Positions 31,830 to 43,770 of a stretch of DNA of 64,000 nucleotides are shown one piece after another. The DNA comes from Heligmosomoides polygyrus polygyrus (lineage: Eukaryota; Nematoda; Chromadorea; Rhabditida; Heligmosomidae). The translations under genes were made by a program, and so were the position numbers. The stretch is from positions 29,451,899 through 29,515,898 of the forward strand of contig OX377205.1 of NCBI GenBank assembly GCA_947396885.1. The letters run 5' to 3'. A model generated the notes under the pieces. That model was not told the origin of the DNA. It made no database searches and saw only the letters and a list, made by a program, of their open reading frames with translations. Positions within the stretch are counted from its first letter, which is position 1. Every line of letters begins with the position of its first letter.

Positions 31830-34608
31830 GTCATGCGCCATACGCTTGAAAGAGTACAGAAGCTCAGGACCAAATATGAAATTGTGCCAAACTTCAAATA
31901 AGTTGAAGCTGACCCACAAGTAAACATGGAGGAGCATAATTTTGTATTCGGTCTGCGATAGGATATCTTTCCCGACCCACCCCTGGTCTTACAAGAGTTT
32001 ATTGTATAAAATTGAGAGATGTCCACGTCAATGATTCCTGGAGCACTTTAAAGAGCACACACATCCCTAAGCTTTCGACGGGACTCCAGAGTGTTCAGAC
32101 TGAGATGTTTGTTTCTTATGTTAGAACGCGGTGCTCTGGAGTAAAGAAAACTCCCAGATCTAATAACTGCCTTTCTTGCGAAGTTTTTCTGAATCTTTTC
32201 TAAAAATTCGATATTATCTTCTTTGAAGGCGAAAATACTGTAGAACTACACTCCACAATAGGTCGGACTTGGGTCTATACGACTGCAGCAAAACTTAAAC
32301 TTCGAGTCGAAAGGCCTCTGAAGATTTGTTAGATCCGCGCCTAAGCCTTCCTATGGATAACTCTATAGTGCTCCGAAAAATCGAGTTTATGATTATAATG
32401 AAATCCAAGGTCTCTTACAATCTGAACTCTCTCGATGTTATATCCTCCTACCTTATATTCAGTAGGAGCAGAAGAGACACCAATCCTCATAAAAAGTGTT
32501 TTCTCTGGCGCCAAGGGAAGACTCCATTGAGAATACCACCATTGCAGCCTATCAATTGCAAGCTGCAAAATGTTGTGATCTTCACAAGAAATGACTTCTT
32601 TGTACACTCATCCGCAAATTGCTTGACCACCACACTGCTGTCTTCTAGTAATTTTGAAATGTCCGAAGTATAACTCATAAACAGAAGGGGAGAAAGCACC
32701 CCTCCTTGGGGCACTCCGCTAATACCTCATTGCACACTGAAAAAGCCTTCCCTACCTTTAGCTGGAACGTCCTATTAGTAAGGTATTCCACTTGTAAATA
32801 ACAGAGTGTACACCAAGCCTGGAAATTTTGTAAAATAATCTTTTATGACAAACGCGGTCGAAAGCTTTGGAGAAATCGAAATATACTACATCCGATGATC
32901 TCTTCGAGTCTAAGCTGTTGGACTAATCATTAATACTCTCTAACAAGTTTGTTTCAATAGACCTGCCTGGAATAAACCCGTGCTGGCACGCCGGCATCAA
33001 GTGATTAGACTTTAAATAAATCAACAAATGATTTTTCACTACCCTTTCAAATACATAGGACAGGAAGGAAGTAATACTCACGGGTCTCCAGTTGCCTACG
33101 TCACTTGCAGGGCTTTTCTTCAGTAAAAGAGTTATGAAGGAATGTTTCCATCTCCTTGGGATTTGGAGTACATCAGTGACTGATTAAATATATACGTTAG
33201 AGGAGTAACAACAACATGAGCAACCCCCTTCATAAATGAGACCGGAATCAAATCTGGTGTCATCGAATTTGAATCGGGCCATTTCATTACAATTTTATAA
33301 AGTTTCTCTTCACTGAACCATGGAAAAGTTTGCATAGGCTCGGAAACTTCTGGGTCATTCTGGCATGTCCTCATTTTCTAGAAGGAAAACTTCACAAAAT
33401 GTATCAGCCAGGATATTTGCATTGTCATCCTTAGTAACCGCAATATGGGATTTCTTAAACTACCAATGTAATTACCACTCTTGAGCTTTGTATTGAGCAA
33501 CTTATAGAACTTCTGATTACTACCCGACTCGATAATCTTCTTTTCAACAGAGCTATTGTATTTCGGCAAGCTGCTACGAAGTTTTGTCGAAAACGTATGG
33601 CACTTGGCCCAATCCTCTTTCAACTGATAAAGCCTTGCCACATTGAAGAGGCAAGAACGGTGGTCGAGCCTATTTTGGAGATAACGTGGTAAGAAGGGAT
33701 GGTTGACTCTAACGTGTCATCTCGGCACGTGTATACATATCGATAGCATGCTGAAGAATCAGCAAGAACAACTCATATTTTTCATTTACACAGCTTAAAC
33801 AGTCAAAAGACTGTCTCCGTGCTACAGATGATAAGTAATCACAAATTAGATTGATTGAAAATGCACCTACTAAACGGCCTATATTACGTAACGATAGGTT
33901 CAACCTGCGTACAGTTAATATTGAATTTAACACTACAATGATCCGAGAGCCCGACAAGGGGCTCCGTAGCGACTTCACTTATAAGAGACGGATCAGTTGC
34001 AAAAACAAGATCGAGAATCCTATCACACCTTGTGGGCTCTGACACAAACTGCATCAAACTGTGACTGCATACCATATCCACGAACATTGGAGATTGCGAT
34101 GATAATGGACCAGACTGACTCAGGTCACTCGAATCAATCTCAGGGTAATTAAAGTCCCTTACAACGACCGAATGATATTCACATGCCAAAAAGGTCGCTA
34201 ACAGCCTGGACTAGTTGATCGTTCTCAGCTGATTTACAAGAAGGAGAACGATAAACAGTGATAAATTTAATAGTAATGCTGTCGAAAATCATAACTCAAA
34301 AGAACCAGGGGTTGATTCAGAAAAGACCTCCATGTAGCCGATGATTTCTTGAAAATAATGACAACTCCTCCTCCAGGCTTCCTTGCTCTATCACAGTGTA
34401 GAATCTAATAGTCGCTACCCATATTAGTCAACAAATTAGAAGTAACATGGCGATTTCTCGACCAACTTTCTGTGAAGAAGTAAACATAAAAGTTCTTGGC
34501 CAAAACTAAATCAATGTGAACCGCATTCTTGGATATAGAGCAAACAATTGAATAAAACCGAGCCACCAAAGACCGCAGCGACGGCCCTGACCATTCCTGC
34601 GAACGCAT
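31830..34608 (-). pseudogene. CR1 ORF2: endonuclease and reverse transcriptase, broken
   Basis: Endonuclease pieces: FTESWSRN near 34460, VVVRDFNYPEIDSSDLSQ at about 34170-34115 (the usual GDFN is RDFN here), and GLSDHCSVKFN near 33945. Linker: FYKLLNTKLKSGNYIGSL at about 33510. RT: WPDSNSMTPDLIPVSFMK near 33260, PQGGVLSPLLFMSYTSDIS at 32714-32650, the active-site region reading QFADEC in place of YADD near 32615, and APEKTLFMRIG near 32510. Multiple frameshifts are present. The altered catalytic motifs in both domains agree with an old, inactive copy. Confidence 0.72.
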
Positions 34609-34610
34609 TC

Positions 34611-35566
34611 CTAGTTTAAAATGACAAGAGAAGATAGATTCATCGACACATCGGCATCACACACTGGTCTCCGCACATTCCCTCCATTCCCCCCGGAAGA
34701 GATTGCAGGTGCACCACCCGCTGCCAACATAACGAACACGACCTTCCCGACCCTGAGGATAACACTTCCTAACGTACCTATATTGGAATACAACCACAGC
34801 CGCCTAGCACGCTGAAGAATCATTTTCTGGAAAACAATAGCGAGTAGAACAACTTTCAAAAGCCTATCTCGATTATGGGACGGTCTGCGTAGACGGTATA
34901 CCGCCGTAGGCTCACATTGCACATCAAGAAAGTCTAACACCTTACGTACTTGATTGAAATCTTGAACAACACGATGACTCATGAACTGACATTTCGATTC
35001 AGGAACACCCCCAACTACTACAGACCTACGACGCTCCGCTTTCTTAACCAAATGAAATTAATCAGTAAGGCATCTGGCATACCTCCGAGTCGCTTCAGCG
35101 ACTGGCCGCTGTGATAGTGTTGCGCTGTTTCAGTTCATATCAACCCGCGCAACACTATCGCAGCGACCAGTCGCTGGAGCGACTCGGATGTATGCCAGAT
35201 GCCTAACGTTCCTATCAACACTCGAAATCACAGCACTAACAGACGAATTGTGAACTGCCTCAGAACAAGTAGCAATCTTTTCACGCAACATTTCATTATC
35301 TTTACGCAACTGCTCAATGACCTTATTTTTTTATCTAATATTGAAATAAATTGCCTGGCCAAGAGGCCCAACACCTTCTGCACACAAGTTGCTACGCCTG
35401 TCGCTTTCTTGACCGCTTGAATTGCCTTACTCAGCTCATCAGCAGTCAGCCCATCCTCTGTAGGCGAGCAAGCAAGAGCAGACGTTCCATTGTCGAGACT
35501 CCCATTCTTAAAGCTTTCACCAGTTTTCGCTATTATCGGAGAGTAGATGTCCGAAACACGAAACAA
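34611..35566 (-). pseudogene. CR1 ORF1-like protein, split by a MITE
   Basis: ORF1 proteins of CR1-type elements bind element RNA. The first piece (35566-35228) is predicted helical with repeated leucines and lysines (ADELSKAIQAVKKA). The second (35051-34611) has RRRSVVVGGVPES, LDFLDVQCEPTAVYRL and RPLKV-like strands, the arrangement of the RRM-like ORF1 core in CR1/L2 elements. A MITE with TAA duplication sits exactly between the pieces. The identification rests on motif layout and position upstream of the endonuclease. Confidence 0.55.
35069..35203. mobile_element. PIF/Harbinger-type MITE (copy D)
   Basis: 135 bp; ends GGCATCTGGCATACCTCCGA and its near-inverse; flanking TAA on both sides (35066-35068, 35204-35206). 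Inner stem GTCGCT repeats extend the palindrome. It interrupts CR1 ORF1. Confidence 0.85.
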
Positions 35567-36558
35567 AAATTAGAATCATTAGACCTGTGAAGCTGACCTA
35601 CGATCAACTACTGATTTTGACTGCGTGTCGCTCGCAGACACCACTAGCACGGTCTTTTCTTCGGACAGCTGCTTGACGAAAAGCGGTTGGAAAACGGCCG
35701 ATATAAGACTGTCAAAGTCGAAGTGTTCAGGAGCTGACGATAGCTAGGGCTACGAGGTCCAACCGACGAACGCAGTAAAGAATTAGCAAGAACACGAGCG
35801 GGTTCGACCAGATAGACGAGAGTGCTGCACGGACCCACCGCTCACTGTCAGTGATGGGTGGATGGTGGAAATGGAAATTATGGCTTTTTGGCATTTTGGC
35901 GACAGACTTCATAATAACACAGAAGAAGACGTTGGCCTCAGCGGATCCACCCAGTTAGTGTTCGAATAATTATTATCAAATCACCCAGTAATGCTGTTGT
36001 ATGCTCACACTCAAAAAGGTTACTAATAGACGTAGACAATTGTGTATTCTGCTAAGATTTCTATGCTGGAGCTCGACAACTACTGTGAATCTTAATTTGC
36101 ACGACTCAAGCGTCACGAGAATCACGTCAGCTGCGAGAATGTCATAAGCGTTTCCAACTGATAAAAAGGAGTCATGACGATAATTCCGTTCTTCAGTAAG
36201 ATCGCTACACCACCTCGTGTTTATTGTTTCTATCACAACGTGCGTCAAAATACTCCTGACCAATATTTATCAACAAAGACAGTAACACATGACGAGACCT
36301 CAACTGCGTTTCCATAAACAAACATATCAAATCTCGAACTCCGCGAGGAGCAACAAATGAGGTGTGCTTTTCATAATAGAACAAGGTGAAACATCAAATC
36401 TGCCCACAGAATTTCTGTGGAGGAATTGCTAACTGCTCAGCTGACTAGAGTTGGCGAGAACATTCGACACGACTACTCTGCAAACTCTGTGAGCTTGCCT
36501 CCACCGCAACGTCTTAAGATCGAGATGGCTCAGAGTCAGAAACTCATGAGTTGCGTTA

Positions 36559-36693
36559 GGCCTATGTCATACCATCGCTCACTCCGAGCGAAACCTAGTG
36601 ATAGGGTCCCATATCGACTCATCGCTTCGCGCGATCGATATGGGAGCCTATCATTAGGCTTCGCTCGGGGCGAGCGGTGGTATGACATAGGCC
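36559..36693. mobile_element. PIF/Harbinger-type MITE (copy E)
   Basis: 135 bp; ends GGCCTATGTCATACCATCGC and inverse, flanked by TTA (36556-36558, 36694-36696). The inside has two further nested inverted segments (CCATATCGA with TCGATATGG, and CCTAGTGATAGG with CCTATCATTAGG). Confidence 0.85.
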
Positions 36694-36835
36694 TTAACGC
36701 TTCCGCTCAAACTTGAGACTTCAAACTGAGAGATAATTTAACATAAATGCCCTTCAAAAGGAGAAAACGCAATCGATTCGCTTGATAAACCGTAAGCGTT
36801 TGAGACTTCGGACAGGGTAGATCACCTAACAGATA

Positions 36836-37133
36836 AGGATAAGGATAAGGATAAAGGACGGCATTACTCAATCCCTTCTGGGATGCCCTAGCGCATTCTA
36901 CTTCTACGGGATGTCGTGGAGGCGACATGAATGCGTATTTGGCCATACAATGACTTGCGGTGGCCAGCCGATGAACAAGTCAGCGTTTTATCCTTCCCAG
37001 ACAAGTCTGGTACCAATTCTCCGACCCCGAAAGGATGGAACGCTTGGTTGGCTTGGGCGTTAAATCCGAACCAGGAACCTGCAATCGGGCGCATGCGACG
37101 GCTGGCACCTCCTCCGACTGCGCTGCATGCGTC
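36836..37133 (-). mobile_element. tRNA-derived SINE, copy 2
   Basis: Inverse of the 3170 SINE, with a tail of (AAGGAT)n now at its left edge. A perfect 13-bp duplication CACCTAACAGATA flanks it (36823-36835, 37134-37146). The tRNA-like head has diverged (CGCATGCGACGGC), but the body is about 90 percent like copy 1. Confidence 0.9.
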
Positions 37134-37149
37134 CACCTAACAGATACGA

Positions 37150-38205
37150 TTATGAATACCATCATTTCACTGCTGGCAAACGTCCAATAATAACACATCT
37201 CATAGGTTCTTAATCATCGGAAAATTATTTTCTATTGGCTGAAAACTATTTATCTGATTAGATTTAAAAACGCAAATTAAGGATAAACGAAAATAACTAA
37301 TCTCAGCCTTTAACTGCGTGATTGTTAGACGAACGTTTTCGTTCTGTCTCCAAAGACCCATAATTGTGTTGTCTCCTTCCTCGAGAAGAAGACTCACCAG
37401 ACCAAGGGCCTTCTACACCTAGAGTGGAACAGCCTTCAACCGGGTGTTTTTCGCCATGAGCAACATAAGCTCTTGCGATTTAGCGGCAATCGGTAGCGTT
37501 GACTCAGAGGAGCCGTTCCACATGGAGTCTTTAATAGATGAAGAATAACGAGTTCACATATTAGTGATCGAAATCTATTCGGCAAAAATATCAATATAAT
37601 GAACTTTTTCTTGCGATCTACGAAGTCTTACTAGATTGCGGGTCACACACAATCTAAGGCAGTCCAAGATAACGGATATTCGAGAAAACTCCAAATCGAA
37701 TAGCACCTAGAACACAGCGTACGGCTAATCAGAAGGCAGTGCTAGCAGGAATACGGCAGTCTGGCGAATGGAAAAACTCGAAGAAGGTGTACACAGGGAG
37801 TCAGCCAACACAAAGCTCGCCATTGCAAAACATACGAATTTGGACCAAAAATAAATATTACAAGCAGACAATTCTTTGACAAAATACGTTCTATGCTCTC
37901 CTTCAGTGACGTGAACGAGAGCTCAAAATCCAATTATGGAAATGTTTGTTTTCACTTCTAGCTGCAAGCTTTTTTAAATCTTCCTTGTGTTATTGAATTT
38001 GCAACTGCATGTGTATCTCGTTTTCGTAACGGAAATTCTTGCAAAATCGAATAGATCAAGGGATCGACACACAGACACAGTCGACATCCCTTACAAAGGA
38101 AGCCCCTGAACATCCCCTAAAGATCTTCAACGAGACCAATATTGTCCTGTAGGACATCTCACGAGGATCACAGAGCTGTGTTTTATTTTTGCTAAAGGCC
38201 ACTGT
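37150..38205. other. No recognisable feature
   Basis: AT-rich; only short frames on both strands. No repeat partner seen in the window. Confidence 0.4.
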
Positions 38206-39640
38206 CTAATCGAGTGGACTGCGATGGAGACTTAGGTAGGGGGTTGAGGGATCAATACCGGAGGGAGTCAGGGATTTGCTAGGTAGTCTTTTCCCATCTT
38301 TTCAAAAGATTAGTACATTTTGACTTCCGTAGGATACCGTATCATTGGGTAGTGGTGAATAAGGATGACGAGACGACCGATTTTGCCTTGACCTCGCATA
38401 TGAGAACTATTTAAGCTGATGACATCTTTTTCGAAATTTTCACTTTTCTTACCCCACTTTGCATCTTAAAGTCGAAGATTGGAAAATAACGTTAGAGAAG
38501 ACCACATTGCAGAAGAAAGCGATTCTATTAAAGTAGACAGCTTTAGTCACCCATATCTAGCGTAGCCTACCGTAATCGACCAAAATTTCAAAAATAGATA
38601 TCACATCCGTGATGAACACCCCAAATAAGCATCCTGGACGCTGTTTAGCGAAACGTTTCTTTCGACCTCTCTTCGATCTTTGGAGTCGTGAAAGGCAGCA
38701 GTGCCGGTTATTCTGCGTATACTCCTTTACCTACACAGGTGTGGTGCGATGTCGCGCGTCCATTAAACCACGCTTGTCTCGCTGAGGAAGCTCTCGCTAG
38801 ATGCCGCTCCTGTTTGACCCCTTTGGAGTGTTCTCAATTACTTTTGGAAGTGATTCTTGTTGTCAACTCATTTGCCAACACATCGACTAGTATTGATTAC
38901 ACCCATCATCAAAACGTGATCACTATTCTTCGGATTTCCTTATAAACTGCTTCTTATGCATCTCGCTACTTTCACTATTTCAGCTTACTGTTACCAGAAC
39001 AGCATATTTTATCGAACTCGTGTGATTGGTCGCCTTGCTGTGTGCTTCTTCCTCACCACTTTTCCGGCAGGAACGAAAAAGCCGAAACACAAAGAAAACT
39101 GACTGTGCAATTAAAACGATGACAGAAACACGAACACAACCTAAACAACAATGAAAACGATCAAGCAAACACCAACAAACCCGAAGCAACAATAAAAACC
39201 AGCAAGCTATCACGAACAAAAACAAAGGAACAACGAAAATGAGCATGGAAACACGAATAAAAACATCGAATCAGTGAGAACGCCTAGGTGAACATAAATA
39301 CGATAAAAGAGTTTACAGCAAAAGAAAACAGGATTATTTATACCATTTTCACGTCAAAATAGACACTTTTCAAACCAAAGTGGACATTTTTCTTAGCAGT
39401 TTGGCATGAACTGTGTCTTTTTTGGTTTGAAAAGTGTTTAGCGTTAAGCTAAAATTGTAAAAATCTTATAAAACGCAAAGTCGGTTGAGAAGCAGCTTAA
39501 AACGGAGGATCCCAAACCTAATTTTTAAGGCTGCGACCATCTCCGTATAAAGCGTAAACGCCTCCCAGGCTCTAAGTCGAAGACCTACTTCCCAGAGAAT
39601 GTCTTGACTGAAAAATGGCTACCCTAGTGGTCGAAAAGGT

Positions 39641-39768
39641 ATTTTTTGTCCCAGATTCATTTCTAGGGTTGTTTGGGAGTCATATTACCAATATGGAAAT
39701 ATATATATATTTCCATATTGGTAATATGACTCCCAAACAACCCTAGAAATGAATCTGGGACAAAAAAT
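39641..39768. repeat. Perfect 128-bp palindrome at SINE insertion
   Basis: Two 64-bp arms, perfectly complementary, meet at ATATATATAT (centre 39704/39705). The left arm is the original flank; the right arm is its inverse copy, joined directly to the SINE at 39770. The part TATTACCAATATGGAAA of the left arm (39683-39699) also appears after the SINE tail (40064-40080), as the target duplication. Confidence 0.95.
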
Positions 39769-39769
39769 T

Positions 39770-40063
39770 GGGCGCGTGTAGCGCAGTCGGAGGAGGCGCG
39801 ACTGTCGCGTGCACCCGATACCAGGTTCCTGGTTCGGATTTCCCGCCCAGGCCAACCAAGCCTTCCTTCCCTCCGGGGTCGGTGAATTGGTACCAGACTT
39901 GTCTGGGAAGGATAAAGCGCTGACTTGTTCATCGGCTGGCCACCGCAAGTCATTGTATGGCCAAATACGCATTCATGTCGCCTCCACGACATCCCGTAGA
40001 AGTAGAATGCGCTGGCGCATCCCAGAAGGGATTGAGTAACGCCGTCCTTTATCCTTTATCCTT
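39770..40063 (+). mobile_element. tRNA-derived SINE, copy 3
   Basis: Nearly identical to copy 1 (3170-3461) over its whole length, with a tail of CTTTAT units. With the 17-bp duplication noted above, the inserted block is 39700-40063: inverted flank plus SINE. The close match to copy 1 suggests recent activity. Confidence 0.92.
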
Positions 40064-40640
40064 TATTACCAATATGGAAACAGTTTTCAGTGAAACGATA
40101 GATTACAGAAGGTTACGATGGGTATGTGTAAGTAAAGTAGTAACCGGCACTGCTGCCTTTCACGACTCCAAAGATCGAGGAGAGATCGAAAGAAACGATT
40201 TTGCAAAACGGCGCCCAGGAGGGTTATTTGGGGTGTTCATCGCGAAAGAGTTCTCAATTTGTGAAATTTCTGTCGATTACGGTAGGTTACGCTAGATATG
40301 GGTGACTAAAGCTGTCTACGTTAATAGAATCGCTTTCTTCTGCAATGTGGTCTTTTCCAATGTTATTTTCCAATCTTTGACTTTAAGATGCAAAGCGGGG
40401 CAAGAATTATGAAAATTTCGAAAAAGATGTCATCGGCTTAAATAATTCTCATACGCCAAGTCAGGGCGAAATTGGTGATCGTGACCTCGTCACCCTTATT
40501 CACAGCTACCCAATGATACGGTATCCTAAGAAGCCAAAATATACCCCTCTTAAAAAAATGAGAACAGACTACCTAGCACTCCCTCCGATATTGATCCCTC
40601 GACCCCACTCCCTAGGTCTACATCGCAATCCACTCGGCCG

Positions 40641-41165
40641 TCCACTCGCTGCCACCATCGCTGCGGATGAATCACTTAAATGTACCCTGCAGCTTCGTCT
40701 AGGAAACGTCATAAATTATCACACTACTGTAATCGAACTTCAGTTTGAGCTGAAAATCTTTTGTATGTTAAGTTCTGAGCACGATAGGGCCATTACATGG
40801 GTCACTTATGTCTTATCAGCTCGCTGTTGAGCGATATAATTTTTTTCCGTTTTCGACTGCCAAACCGCCGTAGCAAAATCGAAACACATTTATGTGATCC
40901 TCGTCCGATGCATTACAACACCGTCATGGTCTCGCTAAGAATCCTTGGGGAAAGCTCATGGCTTCCGTTGTTAGTTCCAGCAGAAACCTAAATGGGACGT
41001 GATGAAGTTAGGGATTAAATACAACGTAACTCATACTATTGGTGTTCTCATTATTGTGTGCACCCTAAAAAGCTTCAAAACTGGCTACGATTGCCAATCG
41101 ACGATTATAGATTTCAAACGAAACTCTACCACGCACTACAAATCAATGTATTAGTAATTATTTTT
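40641..41165. other. No recognisable feature
   Basis: Unique-looking sequence with no supported gene. A nematode-type acceptor TTTTTTTCAG at 41162-41171 is followed by a short open stretch without family resemblance. Confidence 0.35.
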
Positions 41166-41269
41166 TTCAGGATTTAAGCAAGCATTCCGCTTCCGACGTA
41201 ATGCTGATGCTTCGACAAGGAATCCCTTCGATATCAGTAGGTTGTTTTTCACTAATGCCAAACAGTGGA

Positions 41270-41570
41270 AAGCTAGCCTTTTTGCAAGTCGAATGAGACG
41301 GTTTGTTGATCAATCCGGGTTTGACCTATTCCCATTTCTGCTCGAACATTTCGGTCTTAATTCATGCTGTGTGTTGAGCGATCGTGCTTCTTGCAAGAAG
41401 TTCCCAAAGGTTTCAGATGGGTTCATATCCATTGACTGAACAGGTCACAGCATGTAGTCCCTTCTTTTTAGAACTATCTGCTGCGGTATGTGAAAAGCGA
41501 TTCTGGCGTATTGAAGCAGGACAATGTTTTGTTCGCTATCAGTCTTCAAACAATCTTCGCAAAAGGAAGC
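41270..41570 (-). pseudogene. Tc1-type transposase remnant
   Basis: On the minus strand fragments in changing frames match the C-terminal catalytic region of Tc1-family transposases: a stretch with NIVLLQYARIAFH, then QSMDMNPSETFGNFLQEA, and in another frame NLWELLARS. Together they recall the family motif S-P-D-L-N-P-I-E-N-L-W. No terminal repeats were identified. Heavily decayed. Confidence 0.5.
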
Positions 41571-41765
41571 GTAGATAATAGTATACGCCTCCATAGGCCA
41601 GATTCATCAACCGCTTACCGACCGGTAACGGCAGTGAGCGTATCTGTACTTCTGTATCTCTCTGTATCACTTACCACGTAGGCTGATATGGCGAATCCGC
41701 CGTCAGATGATGCCAGTGGTATCATTGATGAATCCTTCCCTAGAAAGTTCGGTAACCAACCGTAA

Positions 41766-41992
41766 GGCCTATGGTATAGTCCCGCGGAAGTGTCCGCGGA
41801 ACGGGAATAATCTAGTCGGGACCCAACTCGCGCCCAATAGCCGTAGTCCGCAACACCCATTTTCCGCGGATGGTCGGCAGCGGTCGGTGGACGGGCTGGT
41901 ATACTTCCCGTCTGCGGGACGACCGCCTTCCGCGGTGCACCTTTCGTCCGCGTACGTCCCGCGGGTACTTCCGCGGGACTATACCATAGGCC
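41766..41992. mobile_element. PIF/Harbinger-type MITE (copy B)
   Basis: 227 bp; ends GGCCTATGGTATAGTCCCGC and inverse; TAA on both sides (41763-41765, 41993-41995). The right TAA is shared with the next element, so one was inserted in the target duplication of the other. Confidence 0.88.
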
Positions 41993-41995
41993 TAA

Positions 41996-42048
41996 GGCAT
42001 CTGGCATACCTCCGAGTCGCCGGAGCGACCGGAGGTATGCCAGATGCC
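41996..42048. mobile_element. 53-bp palindromic MITE (copy C)
   Basis: Ends GGCATCTGGCATACCTCCG and inverse with only about 15 bases between; TAA on both sides (41993-41995, 42049-42051). It has the ends of copy D (35069) with the middle deleted. One of the shortest elements of this type one could expect to move. Confidence 0.85.
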
Positions 42049-42226
42049 TAAGTTGCACCCCGGAATCAAAGGTACGAGCATGGGCGGAGAATACGACTGT
42101 CAAAGAACGCACGAAAATTAACCTGCCGCATCGTAATTCTTTATCCTGTGCAAAATAAATGCTAAGGCTGCTTCAGTAAAAATTCTTTTTTCTTAACCTA
42201 AATTTACCGGTGCATCCCATTTCCAG

Positions 42227-42392
42227 ATTCACCGCATTACACTAGTTCGTATGGTGGTTTCTTCACGTGATCGCTATTGGAGAACATCGTTGCTTAAGAA
42301 TCGGAAGAGCCTTTTACGGTCTCTAAGTGGTCTGACCGAGTTCGCGGGCTATAGAAGTCCAAATTTCCTCAGCAAGAAAATACGGATCATTG
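42227..42392 (+). CDS. Candidate exon upstream of the L-domain exons (uncertain)
   Basis: After a good acceptor CATTTCCAG the frame (phase 0) reads RMVVSSRDRYWRTSLL, then KSLLRSLSGLTEFAG and FLSKKIRII, ending in phase 1 at a GTAAAAAG donor, which fits the phase-1 entry of the exon at 42815. The leucine/glycine spacing suggests an L domain, but the resemblance is weaker than for the downstream exons. Confidence 0.35.
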
Positions 42393-42814
42393 GTAAAAAG
42401 GATTCATAAGGAAAAGCTTAATATTCACAGCTCGATAAACCCAGAACAGTTGTGATTGCCACAACGCACTAACATACCTAACCGAGCTCTTCCAAGCGTA
42501 AGCACTTCTAATATGCGCCTTCGTCTATCTGGATACCTTGTTATTGGAAGAAGAACATATGTCGGCATCCCACCGCATTGTTGCGAAACTGCTAACATTG
42601 GGAGATTTATACAAAATTACATTGTCTACGGACACTCAGTGTAATTATCTACTTAAATTAAACTCAGGGCCGTCAAAAAGTAATGCCCACGGTTTGGCAC
42701 AAATTGAGGAACTTGAAATCATTAAGAGTTACTAATGGCTTATCAGAGATCGGACGTACTGTCCTCTCTGCGTCAGTTTTTAATTTTGCACATTTTGTTT
42801 TCATTTTGTTTCAG

Positions 42815-43072
42815 TATGCGACGACGTGAAAATTTCGATAAGGGACGCCAAGGACATTTCTGATTTTGCAAAGAACTGCCCGAATCCCAAGGTGCTGACG
42901 CTTGTGCGAGATGCCAATAATAGAGGATTTCTTCCAGCACAGGGAATGACCGCTAAAGAGTTCTACAGTTTCGTGAACGCCCCCGAACTACATATGTGTG
43001 TTCGTGTAGAGCACTCTTCATTTATATCTCTGGACTTGTCGAACGTCTTGAGAATTCGCAGCACTTGTGAAG
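42815..43072 (+). CDS. L-domain receptor-like gene, exon a
   Basis: A 258-nt exon after TTTTGTTTCAG, ended by GTACGC, phase 1 in and out, open throughout. It encodes the first half of a receptor L domain: CDDVKISIRDAKDISDF, then NAPELHMCVRVEHSSFISLD and LSNVLRI. In the known fold (insulin and EGF receptor L domains) each short strand adds a rung to a right-handed helix. C. elegans has a large family of such extracellular proteins (irld genes) of mostly unknown role. The next in-phase exon found is 50610, which supplies the second half of the same domain. The 7.5-kb intron between is filled by a mariner remnant, two MITEs, a dispersed repeat, a SINE and an RTE. Confidence 0.65.
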
Positions 43073-43439
43073 GTACGCTTAACAAGAAATAATGTCGATC
43101 AAGAAATCGGCATACCGAAGGAACGCAGTAGCTATAAGGTCGTCAATTTTACAATTATTATACAACAACTTGCGCAAAATAATTTCAAGCAGCGGAAGGA
43201 ATGAACGATCTGGTAGACATCAGAGTGGTCATCAAACGTTATAATGTTCAGAAATGAAAATGTTATTAGGTCGTTGCGTATGAGATGACCGATTTCACTA
43301 CCTCCATTTCTGGTTGATTTTTCGTGGCTAAGAATGTTCCCATTTCAGGCAGTATATATAGTTTGTATGTATATAGTCTCTGAAAGCACAGAATCACCGC
43401 TCTCTTCCCATCTATAGCTTTTGTGACATACATAATTGC

Positions 43440-43770
43440 CTCTTGCCGAGTTTACATCAACGCTGCATTTGGGGAGGAATTCGTTAAGGGGCGCATAATT
43501 CTTTCCGGTTCGAAAGGTTTTGATCTGAAGACGGAAGTCTCGAAGATGAAGACCGAGGTAGGCCGCCGTCACTCCTTAGCGACGAACAACTCAAAGCCAT
43601 GGTGAGAGCGGATCCGCGCCAAACAGTGAGAGAGCTAGCATAGCATTCCGCCGTTAATGGCACCACTATCAGTCGCTACTTGAATGCGATCGGGAAAGTA
43701 AAGAAATTGGATAAACGGATCCCGCAGGGACTGACCGCCGGGCAGAAGATGAAGCGCCACGATACTTGTG
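43440..43770 (+). pseudogene. mariner transposase fragment (N-terminal half)
   Basis: Fragments in changing frames match the mariner DNA-binding region: AAFGEEFVKGRI, then a PPSLSDEQLKAMVRADPRQT segment, NGTTISRYLNAIGKVKKLD and TAGQKMKRHD, in the order of helix-turn-helix 2 and its linker. The catalytic half is missing. It lies in an intron of the L-domain gene. Confidence 0.65.

Larger units (their letters stand above)
31800..35900 (-). mobile_element. CR1-type non-LTR retrotransposon, minus strand, decayed
   Basis: About 4 kb containing, in 5' to 3' order on the minus strand, an ORF1-like region, an endonuclease and a reverse transcriptase (next two entries). It is interrupted by a 135-bp MITE at 35069-35203 inside ORF1. 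Its 5' end lies near 35900 but is not defined. Confidence 0.7.
38207..40640. repeat. 2.4-kb foldback: inverted arms of about 520 bp (2)
   Basis: The arm at about 38207-38725 is matched in inverse by 40110-40640 at roughly 85 percent, for example GCATCTTAAAGTCGAAGATT against AATCTTTGACTTTAAGATGC, and the CTTTGGAGTCGTGAAAGGCA block. The spacer (38726-40109) holds unrelated sequence, a perfect hairpin and a SINE. It may be one foldback element or two copies of one repeat in opposite orientation. Confidence 0.65.

Noticed and set aside
31550..31849. Asn- or Ile-rich open frames
   Set aside because: Produced by the AAT/ATT repeat.
41996..42048. Nematode telomere-type TTAGGC repeats
   Set aside because: Single TTAGGC-like hexamers occur at MITE ends, never in tandem.
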